Shown piece after piece: positions 35,899-44,235 of a stretch of DNA of 64,000 nucleotides. Position 1 is the first letter of the stretch; each line of letters begins with the position of its first letter. Source of the stretch: Flectobacillus roseus (GTDB taxonomy: Bacteria > Bacteroidota > Bacteroidia > Cytophagales > Spirosomataceae); NCBI RefSeq assembly GCF_030056665.1, contig NZ_JASHIG010000010.1. One strand, given 5' to 3'. A program made the position numbers and the translations under genes. The notes below the pieces were generated by a model, which made no database searches, was not told the origin of the DNA, and saw only the letters and a program-made list of their open reading frames with translations.

Positions 35899-36066
35899 AA
35901 GTTAGTGGGCAAAATTATATCTAAGTTTTTTATTTTAGGGACAAGGCAACAGGCACAAGGCAAAGAGTGTTAAAATGTTTTTTATTAACGATAGATATGT
36001 TTTGCCGAATGCCATACCTGAAAGCCGAAAGCTTAAAAATTAAATTCTATTTTGCACGATTACTTA
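35899..36066 (+). repeat. Repeat family A, full copy
   Basis: Starts AGTTAGTGGGCAAAATTA and ends TTTTGCACGATTACTTA, which form imperfect terminal inverted repeats. The core reads AAGGCAACAGGCACAAGGCA, then AAGAGTGTTAAAATG, then a worn GCCGAAAGC stretch. Other copies: 40080-40335 (two, minus), 48001-48122 (minus), 59461-59642 (plus). Confidence 0.75.
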
Positions 36067-36325
36067 TGATAAAATAAAAAAGTGCCAGGTTAAGCATTTT
36101 GTCGCTCCTAGTGGTTCTAACTGAAAACCATATTTTAAAAAAAATAAAAAAAGATAGGGGATGTCCATTAAATAGTTGTCATAGAAGTAATTAAGGTTAG
36201 TTAATGAGAATATTATTTTTGTACATCATTTCAAAACCTAGGGCTTTTTTAAAATACACTATACCTTTTATAATTAATAGATGCCGTTTAAAACTAATTG
36301 CTTAAGATTAAAAACTGAAGCTGTG

Positions 36326-36333
36326 TAACTTTG
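36326..36333 (+). promoter_or_regulatory. -7 element of the second ECF sigma gene
   Basis: TAACTTTG matches TAnnTTTG exactly, 71 bases upstream of the TTG start. The -33 TTG at 36298-36300 is 25 bases away, longer than ideal. Confidence 0.45.
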
Positions 36334-36340
36334 TGATGTC

Positions 36341-36367
36341 TTGATTAAAATTGTTTTTTTTAATCAA
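36341..36367. promoter_or_regulatory. Perfect 10-bp inverted repeat in the sigma gene leader
   Basis: TTGATTAAAA at 36341-36350 and TTTTAATCAA at 36358-36367 are exact complements. If transcription starts near 36340 the repeat would form a hairpin at the 5' end of the mRNA; as DNA it could also be an operator just downstream of the start site. Confidence 0.4.
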
Positions 36368-36403
36368 ATTGATTTTCTTTAAATTTAAATCCATCACAAG
36401 CTC

Positions 36404-36991
36404 TTGGCCTTGCAACTTACTGATACCGACATACTCGAAGCAATTCGACAAGGAAATGAACGTGTTTTTGAAGTAGTCTTTCGAAAATACTATCAAGCCT
36501 TGTGTAATTATGCCTTTGGCCTTCTCAAAGATATGGACGATGCCGAGGAGATTGTACAAGGGATGTTCCTGAAGGTATGGGATCAGCGTCAGGACTTAGA
36601 AATCACTGTTTCGCTGAAGTCCTATTTATATCGAGCTGTGCATAATACTTGCTTAAATCGTATTAAGCACCTCAAAATCCAAGATACCTATCGCCAGCAT
36701 GTGGGGGATTTTATGGAAAATAACCACGTGTCAGCTACCGATGAACTATATAAAGCAGAATTAGAAGCGCGTATAGCCGAGGCCATCGAAAAACTTCCAG
36801 AGCAATGTAGATTGATTTTTCGAATGAGTCGTTTTGAGGAACTTAAATACCAAGAAATTGCCAACGAACTTCAACTGTCAGTAAAGACGGTTGAAAATCA
36901 AATCGGAAAAGCACTCAAGATATTAAGACAAGAGTTAGCAGAGTATTTGCCAAGTATTTTTTGGCTTGGACTGTTGTTATTTTACCACTGA
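36404..36991 (+). CDS. ECF RNA polymerase sigma factor (FecI-like, Bacteroidota expansion)
   Basis: A 195-residue ECF sigma factor. No ATG is available upstream in frame before the conserved LTDTDILEAIRQGNERVFEV, so translation must begin at TTG 36404 or the TTG two codons on. Region 2 contains YYQALCNYAFGLLKDMDDAE and IVQGMFLKVWDQRQDLEI; region 4 contains LPEQCRLIFRMSRFEELKYQ and SVKTVENQIGKALKILRQEL. The next gene, 48 bases downstream, is a FecR-type anti-sigma factor and then an STN-domain protein, the usual cell-surface signalling order. Confidence 0.92.
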   Translation: MALQLTDTDILEAIRQGNERVFEVVFRKYYQALCNYAFGLLKDMDDAEEIVQGMFLKVWDQRQDLEITVSLKSYLYRAVHNTCLNRIKHLKIQDTYRQHVGDFMENNHVSATDELYKAELEARIAEAIEKLPEQCRLIFRMSRFEELKYQEIANELQLSVKTVENQIGKALKILRQELAEYLPSIFWLGLLLFYH

Positions 36992-37039
36992 TAAAAAGAT
37001 TCTTACTTGTGCCAAGCGTATACTTGGCTTTGAATAAAT

Positions 37040-38077
37040 ATGGCAGAGCATCAAAACATAGACGAACTTTTAGCAAAGTATTTGGCAGAAGAAAGCCCAG
37101 AGGAGGATTTCCCCGAAATCCAAAACCATCTGAACGAGCTTCCTGATGGAGATACCGTCTTTGAACATTCCAAAATCATTTGGGATGCGAGCGCTGCATT
37201 TCAACAAAAAAAATCTTGTGATGTAAATGCTGCTTGGCAAAAAGTCAAAAAGCAAATGTCCTGTCCTGCCAAATTGGAAAATCAGACGCCAATTGTGCAT
37301 CTCAACGAGTCTTCCACTATTATTCGTCCACTTTCTCAAAAGCGAGTGATTCCTTTCCAGAGAGTGTTAAGTATTGCAGCAAGTGTAATTGTACTGATTG
37401 GGGTATTGCTCTTTGTCTTTTGGAAACCAACATCTGAATCAGCCCCACTGCAAGAGTCAGTTGCACAGGGAAAAGTTCTCAACTACACTTTGCCCGATGG
37501 CACTAAAGTAACCCTAAATCGTGGTTCAAAAATTTCGTACCCTTCTACCTTCGAAGGACAAACACGTGAGATTACTTTGCAAGGAGAAGCCTTTTTTGAT
37601 GTCGCGCACGATGCCCAACACCCTTTTATTATTCATGCACAAGGCGCAGCTATAAAAGTTTTGGGAACGTCGTTCAATGTCAATGCTTATTCGAAACAGG
37701 TAAAAGTGTGGGTGAAAACAGGTAAAGTTCAAGTCAAAAAATCCTCTTCAGTTATACAACTACTCCCAGGCGAACAAGCGGAAGTCCAAGGCGACGATGT
37801 TGTACGCTCGGCCAATGTAGATGCCAATCAAGCTGCTTATTTTTCTCAAAGTTTTAATTTTGAAAATACCGATTTATCTTCTGTTGTAACGACCTTAAGT
37901 CAAGTTTATGGGGTAAAAGTAACCTTAGCCAACGAGGCGATGAACCATTGTAAATTGACCGTAAATTTTGAAAAGGAGTCGTTGGAAAATATTCTTGCCG
38001 TAATTGCTACAACTTTCGACATAAATGTACAAAAGCAAGGTCAAAATTTCGTTTTAGAGGGAAAAGGTTGCCAATAA
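37040..38077 (+). CDS. FecR-family anti-sigma factor
   Basis: A 345-residue single-pass inner-membrane anti-sigma protein. The cytoplasmic N-terminus (about 1-100, HQNIDELLAKYLAEESPEED) binds the sigma factor. A membrane helix lies near 106-128 (LSIAASVIVLIGVLLFVFW). The periplasmic FecR domain (about 145-240) has LPDGTKVTLNRGSKISYP and FFDVAHDAQHPFIIHAQG, and a C-terminal DUF4974-like region (about 270-340) has FNFENTDLSSVVTTLSQVYG. It is the second gene of the sigma-FecR-STN operon; the STN protein starts 47 bases later. Confidence 0.94.
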   Translation: MAEHQNIDELLAKYLAEESPEEDFPEIQNHLNELPDGDTVFEHSKIIWDASAAFQQKKSCDVNAAWQKVKKQMSCPAKLENQTPIVHLNESSTIIRPLSQKRVIPFQRVLSIAASVIVLIGVLLFVFWKPTSESAPLQESVAQGKVLNYTLPDGTKVTLNRGSKISYPSTFEGQTREITLQGEAFFDVAHDAQHPFIIHAQGAAIKVLGTSFNVNAYSKQVKVWVKTGKVQVKKSSSVIQLLPGEQAEVQGDDVVRSANVDANQAAYFSQSFNFENTDLSSVVTTLSQVYGVKVTLANEAMNHCKLTVNFEKESLENILAVIATTFDINVQKQGQNFVLEGKGCQ

Positions 38078-38124
38078 TTTCCTAATTTTGGAACCTCAAA
38101 ACTCTCTTTAAACAATTTGAATCT

Positions 38125-40047
38125 ATGTCCTTTAGTGTACGAAGCATAATAGCGTTTTGGACTTTGTCTGTATGCTTGTTGGTACACTCCAATACCCTTG
38201 CACAATCTGCTAATCTTGAGCGAGTAGTGACTGCTCGTTTTTCGGATGCTTCTGTAGAGGAAGTATTATCCTATTTGTCTGCTCAGGGCAATTTTAAGTT
38301 TTCATACAATTCTTCATTGATCGACGAAGACAAATCGGTTGAATTAATTCTTGTTAATAAGACGATTCGCGAAGCCATTGGTTTGTTGTTCAAAGGAACG
38401 ATTCGTTACAAGGTGCAAGGTCAATATGTAATTTTGCTCAAGGCAGAACGCGACCCTGTGTATATCAGTGGCGTGGTATACGATGCTGTGTCTGGCAAAA
38501 AACTTCCCAATGTTAGTATTTATGAACGTAATAGTTTAGCCTCCACCATTACCAATCAAAATGGTTATTATCGCATAAAGCTCAATCATACAAAAACGAT
38601 TTTTAAGTTATCGATATCGAGTCCTGAATATGAATCACAGACCTTGACTATCAAGATTTTACAGTCAGAATCTAAAGATTGGGCACTTCAGCCTAAAGTC
38701 AAACAGCCAGAATTACCTTTTGATGACAATTCACCTCATTTTCCTAACTTGATAGATACCATTGCGGCGCCAAAGGAGGTTCCTGTTTTGGTACCCAGAG
38801 TGCCTATAACAGGCTTGTTACTGGCTGAATATAGCGTCGCAGATACTACGGATAATATTTTCCCGATTTATCGAAAAGACTCTAATCGACTGTTTAGATT
38901 TTGGGATGAAATCAAGTCGAGATTTAGTAGAATGATGATTGCTCGTACCCAAAGAATTCACGATAAAAACGTAACAGATACCTTATCTCGTCCTTTCCAA
39001 CTATCATTATTACCATTTCTAGGAACAAATAAGCTTCTTTCTGGAAGTATCGAAAACAGAGTTTCGGTCAATATTGTGATGGGTTATTCGGCAGGAGTAC
39101 GCAAAATGGAATTTGGGGGTGGTCTGAATGGTGTACGCCGAAATGTCAACGGTTTTCAATTTGCTGGTGTAGGAAATATTGTTGGAAAGAATGTAACAGG
39201 TGTACAAATGGGCGGGGTGTTCAATACGGTTTTGGGCGAAACCCAAGGTGTGGCTATGACACTTGGTTGGAACCATACATGGAAAAATATGAGGGGTTTA
39301 CAAGCCGCTGGTCTTATCAATATTACTCATAAAGAAACCAAAGGTGCACAATTATCAGGTGTGTTAAATGTGACAGGGAAGCTCTCTAAAGGTCTTCAAA
39401 TGGCGCCAGTCTTGAATGTGGTGTTAAAAGAGTCAAAAGGATGGCAAGTTGGGCTTCTCAACTTTTCCCATAAAATCTCGAAAGGAGGACATCAAATTGG
39501 TTTTTTGAACTTTAGTGATTCATCGGCCACCGCACCAATCGGCTTTTTGAGTTTTGTGGGCAAAGGCAATGGCTATAAACGATTTGAAGTGGCTATAGAC
39601 GAGATACAATCCGCTAATATCACTTTCAAAACGGGTGTTCCTGCCTTTTATAATATCTTGACGCTTGGTTCCAATTTTGTGCGTGCTTACGAATTGGTAA
39701 ATATTGGCTATGGTTTTGGTCGTGCTTACAAACTAGGAGGAAGATGGATGATGAATACCGACGTTACTAGTGGACTGATGGTTGAGTACAATCAGTACGG
39801 AGAGGTTAACCAAGGGGTTTTATGGCGCTTTGATTTAGGCTTTGAAAAATTCTTAGCACGTAATTCAACGCTTACCTTTGGTCCATCCATCAAGGCGCTG
39901 GTAATCGACCCTGCCAATTCATCGTATGCCAATGGCAAACCCTTCAAAAATATGCCAACTTATCAGGCGATTCGTTCTACAGAAAGATTTACACTTTGGT
40001 ATGGTTTCCAAATGGGATTACGCATCAAACAACGATATGGAGACTAG
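38125..40047 (+). CDS. STN and carboxypeptidase-like protein with glycine-rich surface-repeat C-terminus
   Basis: A 640-residue exported protein with a signal peptide ending NTLAQ. An STN domain follows (about 35-110, SVEEVLSYLSAQGNFKFSYN), then a carboxypeptidase-like regulatory domain (about 112-190, YISGVVYDAVSGKKLPNVSI). There is no TonB plug or SusC signature. After a linker, residues about 333-470 hold roughly seven ~20-residue repeats of the form GxQxxGxxNxxxxxxxG, such as GVQMGGVFNTVLGETQ and GLQAAGLINITHKETK, which resemble the LA_2272-type surface repeat as I remember it. The last ~150 residues are beta-rich. As third gene after sigma and FecR it would normally be a receptor, so it is an atypical signalling partner. 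No ligand is known. Confidence 0.8.
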   Translation: MSFSVRSIIAFWTLSVCLLVHSNTLAQSANLERVVTARFSDASVEEVLSYLSAQGNFKFSYNSSLIDEDKSVELILVNKTIREAIGLLFKGTIRYKVQGQYVILLKAERDPVYISGVVYDAVSGKKLPNVSIYERNSLASTITNQNGYYRIKLNHTKTIFKLSISSPEYESQTLTIKILQSESKDWALQPKVKQPELPFDDNSPHFPNLIDTIAAPKEVPVLVPRVPITGLLLAEYSVADTTDNIFPIYRKDSNRLFRFWDEIKSRFSRMMIARTQRIHDKNVTDTLSRPFQLSLLPFLGTNKLLSGSIENRVSVNIVMGYSAGVRKMEFGGGLNGVRRNVNGFQFAGVGNIVGKNVTGVQMGGVFNTVLGETQGVAMTLGWNHTWKNMRGLQAAGLINITHKETKGAQLSGVLNVTGKLSKGLQMAPVLNVVLKESKGWQVGLLNFSHKISKGGHQIGFLNFSDSSATAPIGFLSFVGKGNGYKRFEVAIDEIQSANITFKTGVPAFYNILTLGSNFVRAYELVNIGYGFGRAYKLGGRWMMNTDVTSGLMVEYNQYGEVNQGVLWRFDLGFEKFLARNSTLTFGPSIKALVIDPANSSYANGKPFKNMPTYQAIRSTERFTLWYGFQMGLRIKQRYGD

Positions 40048-40079
40048 TGGAGTTTGGAGTTTTGAGTGCGGAGTTGTTC

Positions 40080-40335
40080 TTTGTCCTTGCCTAAAATACG
40101 CTATAGGCTTTCAGGTAACGGCTTTCGGCGGAGGGCTTTGTAAAAAAGCATGTCTATGGTCATTAAAAACATGCTAACACTCTTTGCTTTGTGCCTGTTG
40201 CATAGACATAAAATTTAAGATTGTGCTTTAAGCTTTCAGGTATCGGCTTTCGGCGGAGGGCTTTGAAAAAAGCATGTCTTGGGTTATTAAAAACATGTTA
40301 ACACTCTTTGCCTTGTGCTTGTTGCCTTTTTTCAA
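40080..40335 (-). repeat. Repeat family A, two tandem copies
   Basis: Each copy reads CCGCCGAAAGCCG, ATACCTGAAAGC or TTACCTGAAAGC, AAAGCAT/CATGCTTTTTT and AACACTCTTTGC(C/T)TTGTGC in inverted orientation. Both lack part of the terminal repeats. Confidence 0.7.
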
Positions 40336-40349
40336 ACTACTTCTATAAA

Positions 40350-40377
40350 ACAAAAAAGGCGTCGAAAATTCGACACC
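40350..40377 (-). terminator. Terminator of the DUF1573 gene
   Basis: GGCGTCGAAAATTCGACACC is nearly a perfect palindrome and is followed on the minus strand by six T. Confidence 0.7.
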
Positions 40378-40463
40378 CTTATTGTATGATTAAGAGGCTA
40401 AAAGGGATTTCTATCAAATATTTTTTAGAAAACCGATGGAGCCTCAGCTAAAGAATCTTCCGA

Positions 40464-40940
40464 TTATTTACCAGATTTTTTCTTAGCAGGCTTTGCTGGA
40501 GCAGCAGGAGCAGCATTTTTAGTTACTGTTGGTACTGGAGCCACTGCAGGAGCAGCTTCAGTTGCAGTTCCTTTTGGAGCTACTTCACCTTTGATTGTCA
40601 AAGCGATTGTTGGAGTTTCTGAGTTACTGATAACTGTAACAGTTTTGTTAAAAGCACCAGGGCGACCAGTTGAGTTAAAAGAAGCAGTTACTTTCCCTGT
40701 TTTTCCTGGAAGTACTGGTTCTCTAGTCCAATCTGGAGTTGTACATCCGCAAGAAGGTTGAGCATTAGAAATTACTACAGGTGCAGTACCAGTGTTAGTA
40801 AATTCAAATGTGTAAGTAGCCTGTGTTCCTTCTTCGATTTTACCAAAATCGTGACTTTCAGTTTTGAATTTGATTACTCCTTGTGCATTTGCCAATGTCG
40901 CAGTGAACAAAAATGCGAAAAAGAAAAATAGTTTTTTCAT
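40464..40940 (-). CDS. DUF1573 family exported protein
   Basis: A 158-residue exported protein with a signal peptide (cut near LANAQG). The mature body (about 22-110) is a single Ig-like/ASH-type beta sandwich: FKTESHDFGKIEEGTQATYT, then FTNTGTAPVVISNAQPSCGC and a closing VTVISNSETPTIALTIKGEV. This is the typical DUF1573 unit of Bacteroidota, with the conserved Cys-Gly-Cys and Trp. The tail (about 115-158) is low-complexity Ala/Pro/Lys. The molecular function of the family is unknown. It is single. Confidence 0.9.
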   Translation of the reverse strand: MKKLFFFFAFLFTATLANAQGVIKFKTESHDFGKIEEGTQATYTFEFTNTGTAPVVISNAQPSCGCTTPDWTREPVLPGKTGKVTASFNSTGRPGAFNKTVTVISNSETPTIALTIKGEVAPKGTATEAAPAVAPVPTVTKNAAPAAPAKPAKKKSGK

Positions 40941-41394
40941 TTGAACAGAATGTTTAGTTGTTATTAAATAGCTTTACAAGCTTTCGTAATAAATATACGA
41001 AAAAGTAAGGAATTTGTTTCCGCAAAACTTATTTAAAGGACCAAACTAATGAGCTTTAAGCGGATTTTATTCTAAAAAAAAGCTGAAAAATTATATTTTC
41101 TTGAAAAAAGTATAAAATAATACAGATTCAAAATATTACTTCAGTTTTTCTTGAGTGAATTGATTTATTCCGAAACAAAAGTATACTACATCAAAAGGTT
41201 GGCAAAATCTTTGAGAACCTTTAACAAATTATTAACAACTCTCCAAAATTTCTACTGTTTGTTATACTAATTAAATTATCTTATTTTTGATACAGCTTTA
41301 AGTTGGAGGGTAGATGATTTTGATTCTAACTTAGAAAACTTAAACACACCATCAACTGTATCTTTAATTCTATTTTTATCAGCCCGAAATTGCC
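40941..41394. other. Intergenic stretch between divergent genes
   Basis: About 450 AT-rich bases. It holds a good promoter for the E1 dehydrogenase gene near its end and a small TTTCGTA/TACGAAA palindrome at 40982-41003 that could belong to the DUF1573 promoter region. Nothing else was seen. Confidence 0.5.
41258..41289 (+). promoter_or_regulatory. Promoter of the E1 dehydrogenase gene
   Basis: TTTG (41258-41261), exactly 20 bases and TATTTTTG (41282-41289), an exact match to TTTG-N20-TAnnTTTG, about 105 bases before the start codon. Confidence 0.65.
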
Positions 41395-43809
41395 GTGTTG
41401 GAAAACGAACTACTGTCAGAAACAATTTTATTTAAAAAAGAGTCGGTTATCGAGGATTACCGTCTTGCACGTATTAGCCGCGAATGCTCTTTATTAGTAA
41501 GGAAAGAAGTATTTGCTGGACGTGCCAAGTTTGGTATTTATGGTGACGGCAAAGAGCTCGCCCAAATTGCTCTTGCAAGAGCTATGAAGGCAGGTGACTT
41601 TATTTCTGGGTATTATCGTGACCAAACGATTGTGGCAGCCGTCGGCGATATGACTTGGCAACAGTACTTTGCACAGCTATATGGTCATCCTGATAAAGCA
41701 CACGACCCTCACACTGGCGGACGTACCATGAACAACCATCACGCTACACAATGGCTAGATGCTAATGGACATTGGGTTGACCAAACAAAATTATTTAATT
41801 CTGTTGCTGGTATATCTTCAACTGCTGGACAAGTACCAAGAGCTATTGGTATTGCCTACGCTTCGAAGCTCTATCGAAATGTACCTGAACTTCAGGGTGA
41901 AATCGCTGAAAAGTTTTCGAAACAAGGCAATGAAGTATGCTTTTCGACGATTGGTGATGCTTCTACTTCGGAAGGTATGTTCCTAGAGTGCATCAATGCC
42001 GCAGGCGTTTTGCAAATACCACTAGTGATGGCAGTTTGGGATGATGGTTATGGAATTTCGGTGCCAACTCAATATCAAACTACTAAACATTCTATTTCAA
42101 AGGCGCTTGCAGGTTATCAACGTACAGAAGATGAAGCTGGTCTTGAAATTATTTCCGTAAAAGCTTATGATTATGTAGGCTTGATGGAGGCTTTTCACAA
42201 AGCAGCTCAGTTGGCTCGTGAAAACCATATTCCTTCCTTGATTCACGTAGAAGAGGTGACCCAACAACAAGGACACTCGGCTTCTGGCTCGCATGAGCGC
42301 TATAAATCTCCCGAACGTTTACAATTCGAAATAGACTTTGACTGTAATACTCACTTCAGAAAATGGATTCTTGACAACGAGTTTGCCACAGAAGAAGAAT
42401 TATTAGCCATAGATCAGGAAGCTGTAAAAATTGCTCGTAAATCACAGAAAGATGCTTGGCAGGCCTATATGGACTCAATTAAGCCTGAAAAAGAAGATGC
42501 TCTTTCTTTGATGAACCAAGCAGCGGCAGAAAGTAAAAATGGTGCTACAATCAAGCAAATAGCAGAAGAACTTCGTAAAACCATGAATCCTATCCACCGT
42601 GATAGCGTAGTGGCAGTAAAGAAAGCCTTACGTTTGTTAAGGTTCGAAGAATTTCCTGCTAAACGTGGTTTAATAGAATGGCTTGAAAAGTCAAAAGAGG
42701 CTAATTTTGATCGCTTTAACTCGTTCCAATTTTCGAATTCAGACGAATCGGCTTTCAAAGTTTCAGCACAACCAGCTATTTACGAAGAAGGTGCGCCACT
42801 GGTAGATGGTCGTGAAATTTTAAATAAAAACTTTGATCATTGGTTAGCTACAGACCCACGTGTTTTTATCATTGGTGAAGACGTTGGAAAAATCGGTGAC
42901 GTTAACCAAACTCTTGCAGGCTTGCAAGATAAGTTTGGGGAGTTGAGAATTACCGATACTGGTATCCGTGAAATGACCATTGTAGGTCAGGGAATTGGTG
43001 CTGCAATGCGTGGACTGCGTCCAATCGTAGAAATTCAATATTTAGATTATATATTTTATCCATTTGCAACACTTTCAGACGATTTGGCTTGTTTGCATTA
43101 CCGTACAAAAGGTGGACAAAAGTCTCCGATGATTGTGCGTACTCGTGGACACCGTTTGGAGGGGATCTGGCACTCAGGTTCGCCAATGGGAGTGTTATTA
43201 AACGGTTTGAGAGGGGTTCATTTATGTGTACCTCGCAACATGACCCAAGCGGCAGGTATGTACAATACATTGCTTCAAAGCGATGACCCTGCTGTGGTAA
43301 TTGAATGCTTGAATGGCTATCGTCTCAAAGAAAAATTACCTACAAACTTGTACGATACGCGTGTTCCTTTGGGTGTTCCTGATATCCTTCTTGAAGGTAG
43401 CGATGTTACTATTGTTACGTATGGTTCTATGTGTCGTATTGTGATGGAAGCAGCAGCTCAATTGGCGCAAGTAGGTATTTCGGTGGAAGTTATAGATATT
43501 CAAACCTTGTTGCCATTTGATTTAGGACATAAAATCGTAGAGTCAATCAAGAAAACGAATCGAGTAATTTTTGCTGACGAAGATATGCCAGGCGGAGGTA
43601 CAGGTTATATGATGGGCGAGGTATTAGACAAACAAAATGCCTATCGTTGGCTCGATTCAAAACCAGTTTGTATTGCTGCCCAACCGCATCGTCCTGCTTA
43701 TACATCTGATGGCGATTATTTCTCAAAGCCTAATGTTGACACAGTTTTCGATGCCGTTTATGAAATGATGTCTGAAGCTCAACCAAGTCGTTTTCCTGAT
43801 TTATATTAG
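41395..43809 (+). CDS. Fused E1 alpha/beta component of a 2-oxoacid dehydrogenase (branched-chain or pyruvate type)
   Basis: An 804-residue thiamine-diphosphate enzyme that decarboxylates a 2-oxoacid and passes the acyl group to lipoyl E2. The N-terminal alpha half (about 1-380) has RISRECSLLVRKEVFAGRAK, GGRTMNNHHATQWLDANGHW and a variant TPP site GDASTSEG...WDDGYGIS. The C-terminal beta half (about 460-804) has VFIIGEDVGKIGDVNQTL, TDTGIREMTIVGQGIGAAMR and EIQYLDYIFYPFATLSDDLA. Such fusions are usual in Bacteroidota, generally labelled 2-oxoisovalerate dehydrogenase. Translation begins at GTG 41395 or the adjacent TTG; no ATG is available. E2 and E3 are not in the window. Confidence 0.93.
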   Translation: MLENELLSETILFKKESVIEDYRLARISRECSLLVRKEVFAGRAKFGIYGDGKELAQIALARAMKAGDFISGYYRDQTIVAAVGDMTWQQYFAQLYGHPDKAHDPHTGGRTMNNHHATQWLDANGHWVDQTKLFNSVAGISSTAGQVPRAIGIAYASKLYRNVPELQGEIAEKFSKQGNEVCFSTIGDASTSEGMFLECINAAGVLQIPLVMAVWDDGYGISVPTQYQTTKHSISKALAGYQRTEDEAGLEIISVKAYDYVGLMEAFHKAAQLARENHIPSLIHVEEVTQQQGHSASGSHERYKSPERLQFEIDFDCNTHFRKWILDNEFATEEELLAIDQEAVKIARKSQKDAWQAYMDSIKPEKEDALSLMNQAAAESKNGATIKQIAEELRKTMNPIHRDSVVAVKKALRLLRFEEFPAKRGLIEWLEKSKEANFDRFNSFQFSNSDESAFKVSAQPAIYEEGAPLVDGREILNKNFDHWLATDPRVFIIGEDVGKIGDVNQTLAGLQDKFGELRITDTGIREMTIVGQGIGAAMRGLRPIVEIQYLDYIFYPFATLSDDLACLHYRTKGGQKSPMIVRTRGHRLEGIWHSGSPMGVLLNGLRGVHLCVPRNMTQAAGMYNTLLQSDDPAVVIECLNGYRLKEKLPTNLYDTRVPLGVPDILLEGSDVTIVTYGSMCRIVMEAAAQLAQVGISVEVIDIQTLLPFDLGHKIVESIKKTNRVIFADEDMPGGGTGYMMGEVLDKQNAYRWLDSKPVCIAAQPHRPAYTSDGDYFSKPNVDTVFDAVYEMMSEAQPSRFPDLY

Positions 43810-43842
43810 GGATTACATTTTGGAAAAAATATCAATGATAGT

Positions 43843-44036
43843 ATGAGTTATTCCGAATTTTAGGATTATTCTCCAACGTTTCATCAAAAAAAGCGGTCGA
43901 AAAAGAAATTTCCGACCGCTTTTTTTGATACTAATTGCTAGCTGATTCAGCTTTAGACGCAAGGTATAGGAATAGAGATTTTAAAAATAATCACTCATTC
44001 ACTCAATCTCAACTCACTAAATTAGGGATGAGTCAT
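43843..44036. repeat. Repeat family B, composite palindrome copy 1
   Basis: About 194 bases. One end reads ATGAGTTATTCCGAATTTTA, the other, inverted, ATGAGTCATCCCTAATTTAG. The centre (43883-43929) is a near-perfect hairpin with GCGGTCG/CGACCGC arms flanked by A and T runs, so it can terminate transcription on both strands. It lies downstream of the E1 gene. Confidence 0.75.
43883..43929. terminator. Central GCGGTC hairpin of repeat B copy 1
   Basis: ATCAAAAAAAGCGGTCG and CGACCGCTTTTTTTGAT pair perfectly around a short A/T loop. Likely terminator of the E1 dehydrogenase gene. Confidence 0.75.
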
Positions 44037-44118
44037 GTTTATAGCAAATACTCGCTTCACAGGCTCAACTTGTTACTAAAAACTGTCGCCTCGGATTCAT
44101 TTTCCAAAAAAAATGGTT

Positions 44119-44148
44119 TACTCTATAAAATCAGTATTTTATAGAGTA
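44119..44148. promoter_or_regulatory. Perfect 13-bp palindrome at the nuoI promoter (candidate operator)
   Basis: TACTCTATAAAAT and ATTTTATAGAGTA are exact complements around CAGT. The right arm runs into TAGTTTTG at 44147-44154, a consensus -7 element for nuoI, 82 bases before the ATG. There is no long T-tract after it, so an operator is more likely than a terminator. Confidence 0.5.
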
Positions 44149-44235
44149 GTTTTGTGGTAATTGTCTGGAGAGCTAAAATTTCAAGGATAAAATCTTATCA
44201 AAAACTCTCCAAATGATATTATTCGGTATCAAATT

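Larger units (their letters stand above)
35863..36403. other. Intergenic stretch with repeat A copy and sigma-factor promoter
   Basis: About 540 bases. It holds a full repeat A copy (35899-36066), an AT-rich stretch, a -7 element at 36326-36333 and a 10-bp inverted repeat at 36341-36367. Confidence 0.5.
40048..40463. other. Convergent intergenic stretch with two repeat A copies
   Basis: Contains two head-to-tail repeat A copies on the minus strand (40080-40335) and the terminator of the DUF1573 gene. No open frame was seen. Confidence 0.5.

Noticed and set aside
36308..36559. An 83-codon minus-strand open frame
   Set aside because: It overlaps the start and promoter region of the ECF sigma gene on the other strand and has no recognisable content.
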